Of a DNA stretch of 6,631 nt, positions 6,080 to 6,631 are shown one piece after another (within the stretch, counting starts at the first letter, position 1; each line of letters opens with the position of its first letter). The stretch comes from Candidatus Sumerlaeota bacterium. Lineage in GTDB: Bacteria; Sumerlaeota; Sumerlaeia; JADFCT01. The stretch is taken from the NCBI GenBank assembly GCA_017161665.1, contig JADFCT010000212.1, positions 1 through 6,631 on the forward strand, in the 5' to 3' direction. The notes beneath the pieces were generated by a model. The model saw only the letters and a list, made by a program, of their open reading frames with translations, was not told the origin of the DNA and did not search any database. Position numbers and translations under genes: made by a program.

Positions 6080-6631
6080 ATGGCCCGGAGAAATAAGCGA
6101 CTCCCTGGGCTTGTTTTTTGAGGCATGGTGGAAATCTCTGAAAGGGTTGTGACGCGGGAGGAGGAACGGTCGCCTCTTCACCCTTCGCTCATCTCGTCGC
6201 ATTCCCAACCCGTTCTACCCTGGCGGAGCGCCTTGATTTTTTTCGATAGTTTACGGATCCCCCCCACTGGCTGGTTTCCATGTTTGATCCGGTCAACACC
6301 AATGTCAACGAATTTCTTCTCGTGTTATCCGATCCGTTGCAGGATCCTCTGGATTAGAGCATTCCTTCAAGTTGCGTAACTACATGGATTCCGTCATTTT
6401 TTTACATGAAGAATAGAAGGGAAAGAAGATGTATGCTGCGAATTGTCTCTGCAAAGCCGCCCAGCCCTCACACCGCGCCCGACACCGTGCGCATCAGCCC
6501 CTTTCATTGAGACCGGGCGCCACAGAACCGCCGGAACGACGGGGGGGGCTGTAACTGAAAGAAATCCTCTAACGTCGGGACTGGGCGGTTAGACGGTTAC
6601 GCTCCCCCCGGTTCAGTAAAAAAACCTCCCC
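6080..6631. other. Stretch without a supportable gene
   Basis: I see no convincing coding region on either strand in these 550 bases. The open frames are short, have weak or misplaced ribosome sites, and code for Arg/Pro/Ser-rich peptides without recognisable motifs. Features present: a C7 run near 6259-6265, a T7 run at 6397-6403, a G8 run at 6541-6548, a C6 run at 6603-6608, and an A7 run at 6618-6624. A perfect 7-bp inverted repeat, GCGCCCG (6475-6481) and CGGGCGC (6514-6520), encloses 32 bases. TCTAAC (6568-6573) and GTTAGA (6588-6593) form a 6-bp inverted repeat. On the minus strand the A7 run reads as T7 after GGGGAGG, which could be the tail of a terminator whose first half lies beyond the window. 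No tRNA, rRNA or known riboswitch was recognised. Confidence 0.5.

Noticed and set aside
5992..6126. Minus-strand 44-residue ORF (MPQKTSPGSR...) just before the fusion gene
   Set aside because: No Shine-Dalgarno sequence, no recognisable motif, and it overlaps the TTG start region of the fusion gene; it also spans the candidate promoter.
6303..6308. Perfect TTGACA on the minus strand
   Set aside because: At 17 bases spacing it faces AAACAT, only three of six matches, and it lies nearly 300 bases from the next gene.
6125..6379. Plus-strand 84-residue open frame
   Set aside because: GAGG is only one base from the ATG, composition is Ser/Pro/Arg-rich and no family is recognised.
6429..6554. 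Plus-strand 41-residue ORF (MYAANCLCKA...) with a weak AGAAGG upstream
   Set aside because: The composition (Arg, Pro, His, Ala) and the G8 run within it look non-coding; there is no neighbour or motif to support it.

Overview
The window appears to come from a bacterium that oxidises inorganic sulfur. By eye the G+C content is roughly half. Shine-Dalgarno sites are strong, genes are tightly packed, and every supported gene lies on the minus strand, so the order of transcription runs from right to left. The strongest lineage clue is a bacterial-type sulfur oxygenase reductase. Species cannot be named from the sequence alone.

Layout in order of transcription. Positions 6631 to 6015 hold no supportable gene, only a candidate promoter, a possible hairpin and several G/C homopolymers. 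At 6014-4275 there is a large membrane protein that fuses a lycopene-cyclase-type domain to a UbiA-type prenyltransferase domain; a 9-bp hairpin covers its 3' end. A short intergenic leader (4274-4121) contains a C9 tract next to a G5 tract. Then comes a compact sulfur operon. It begins with an SLC13-family anion transporter with two central TrkA-C domains (4120-2327). After 25 bases comes a CstB-like persulfide dioxygenase with a degenerate and an active rhodanese domain (2301-850). After 18 bases comes a 47-residue remnant that looks like the first helix of a YeeE/YedE sulfur transporter (831-688). Overlapping it by 11 bases is the start of sulfur oxygenase reductase, sor, which runs off the left edge (698-1).

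Functionally, SOR would disproportionate cytoplasmic elemental sulfur with oxygen into sulfite, thiosulfate and sulfide. The dioxygenase/rhodanese protein would handle persulfides and exchange sulfane sulfur with thiosulfate, and the SLC13 protein could move the resulting sulfur oxyanions across the membrane. This linkage is inferred from gene order and known family chemistry. The most notable points are the near-complete sor gene cut by the window edge, with all known active-site residues visible; the apparent truncation of a YeeE/YedE gene exactly where sor begins; and the cyclase-UbiA fusion, which suggests modification of a carotenoid or other isoprenoid lipid.
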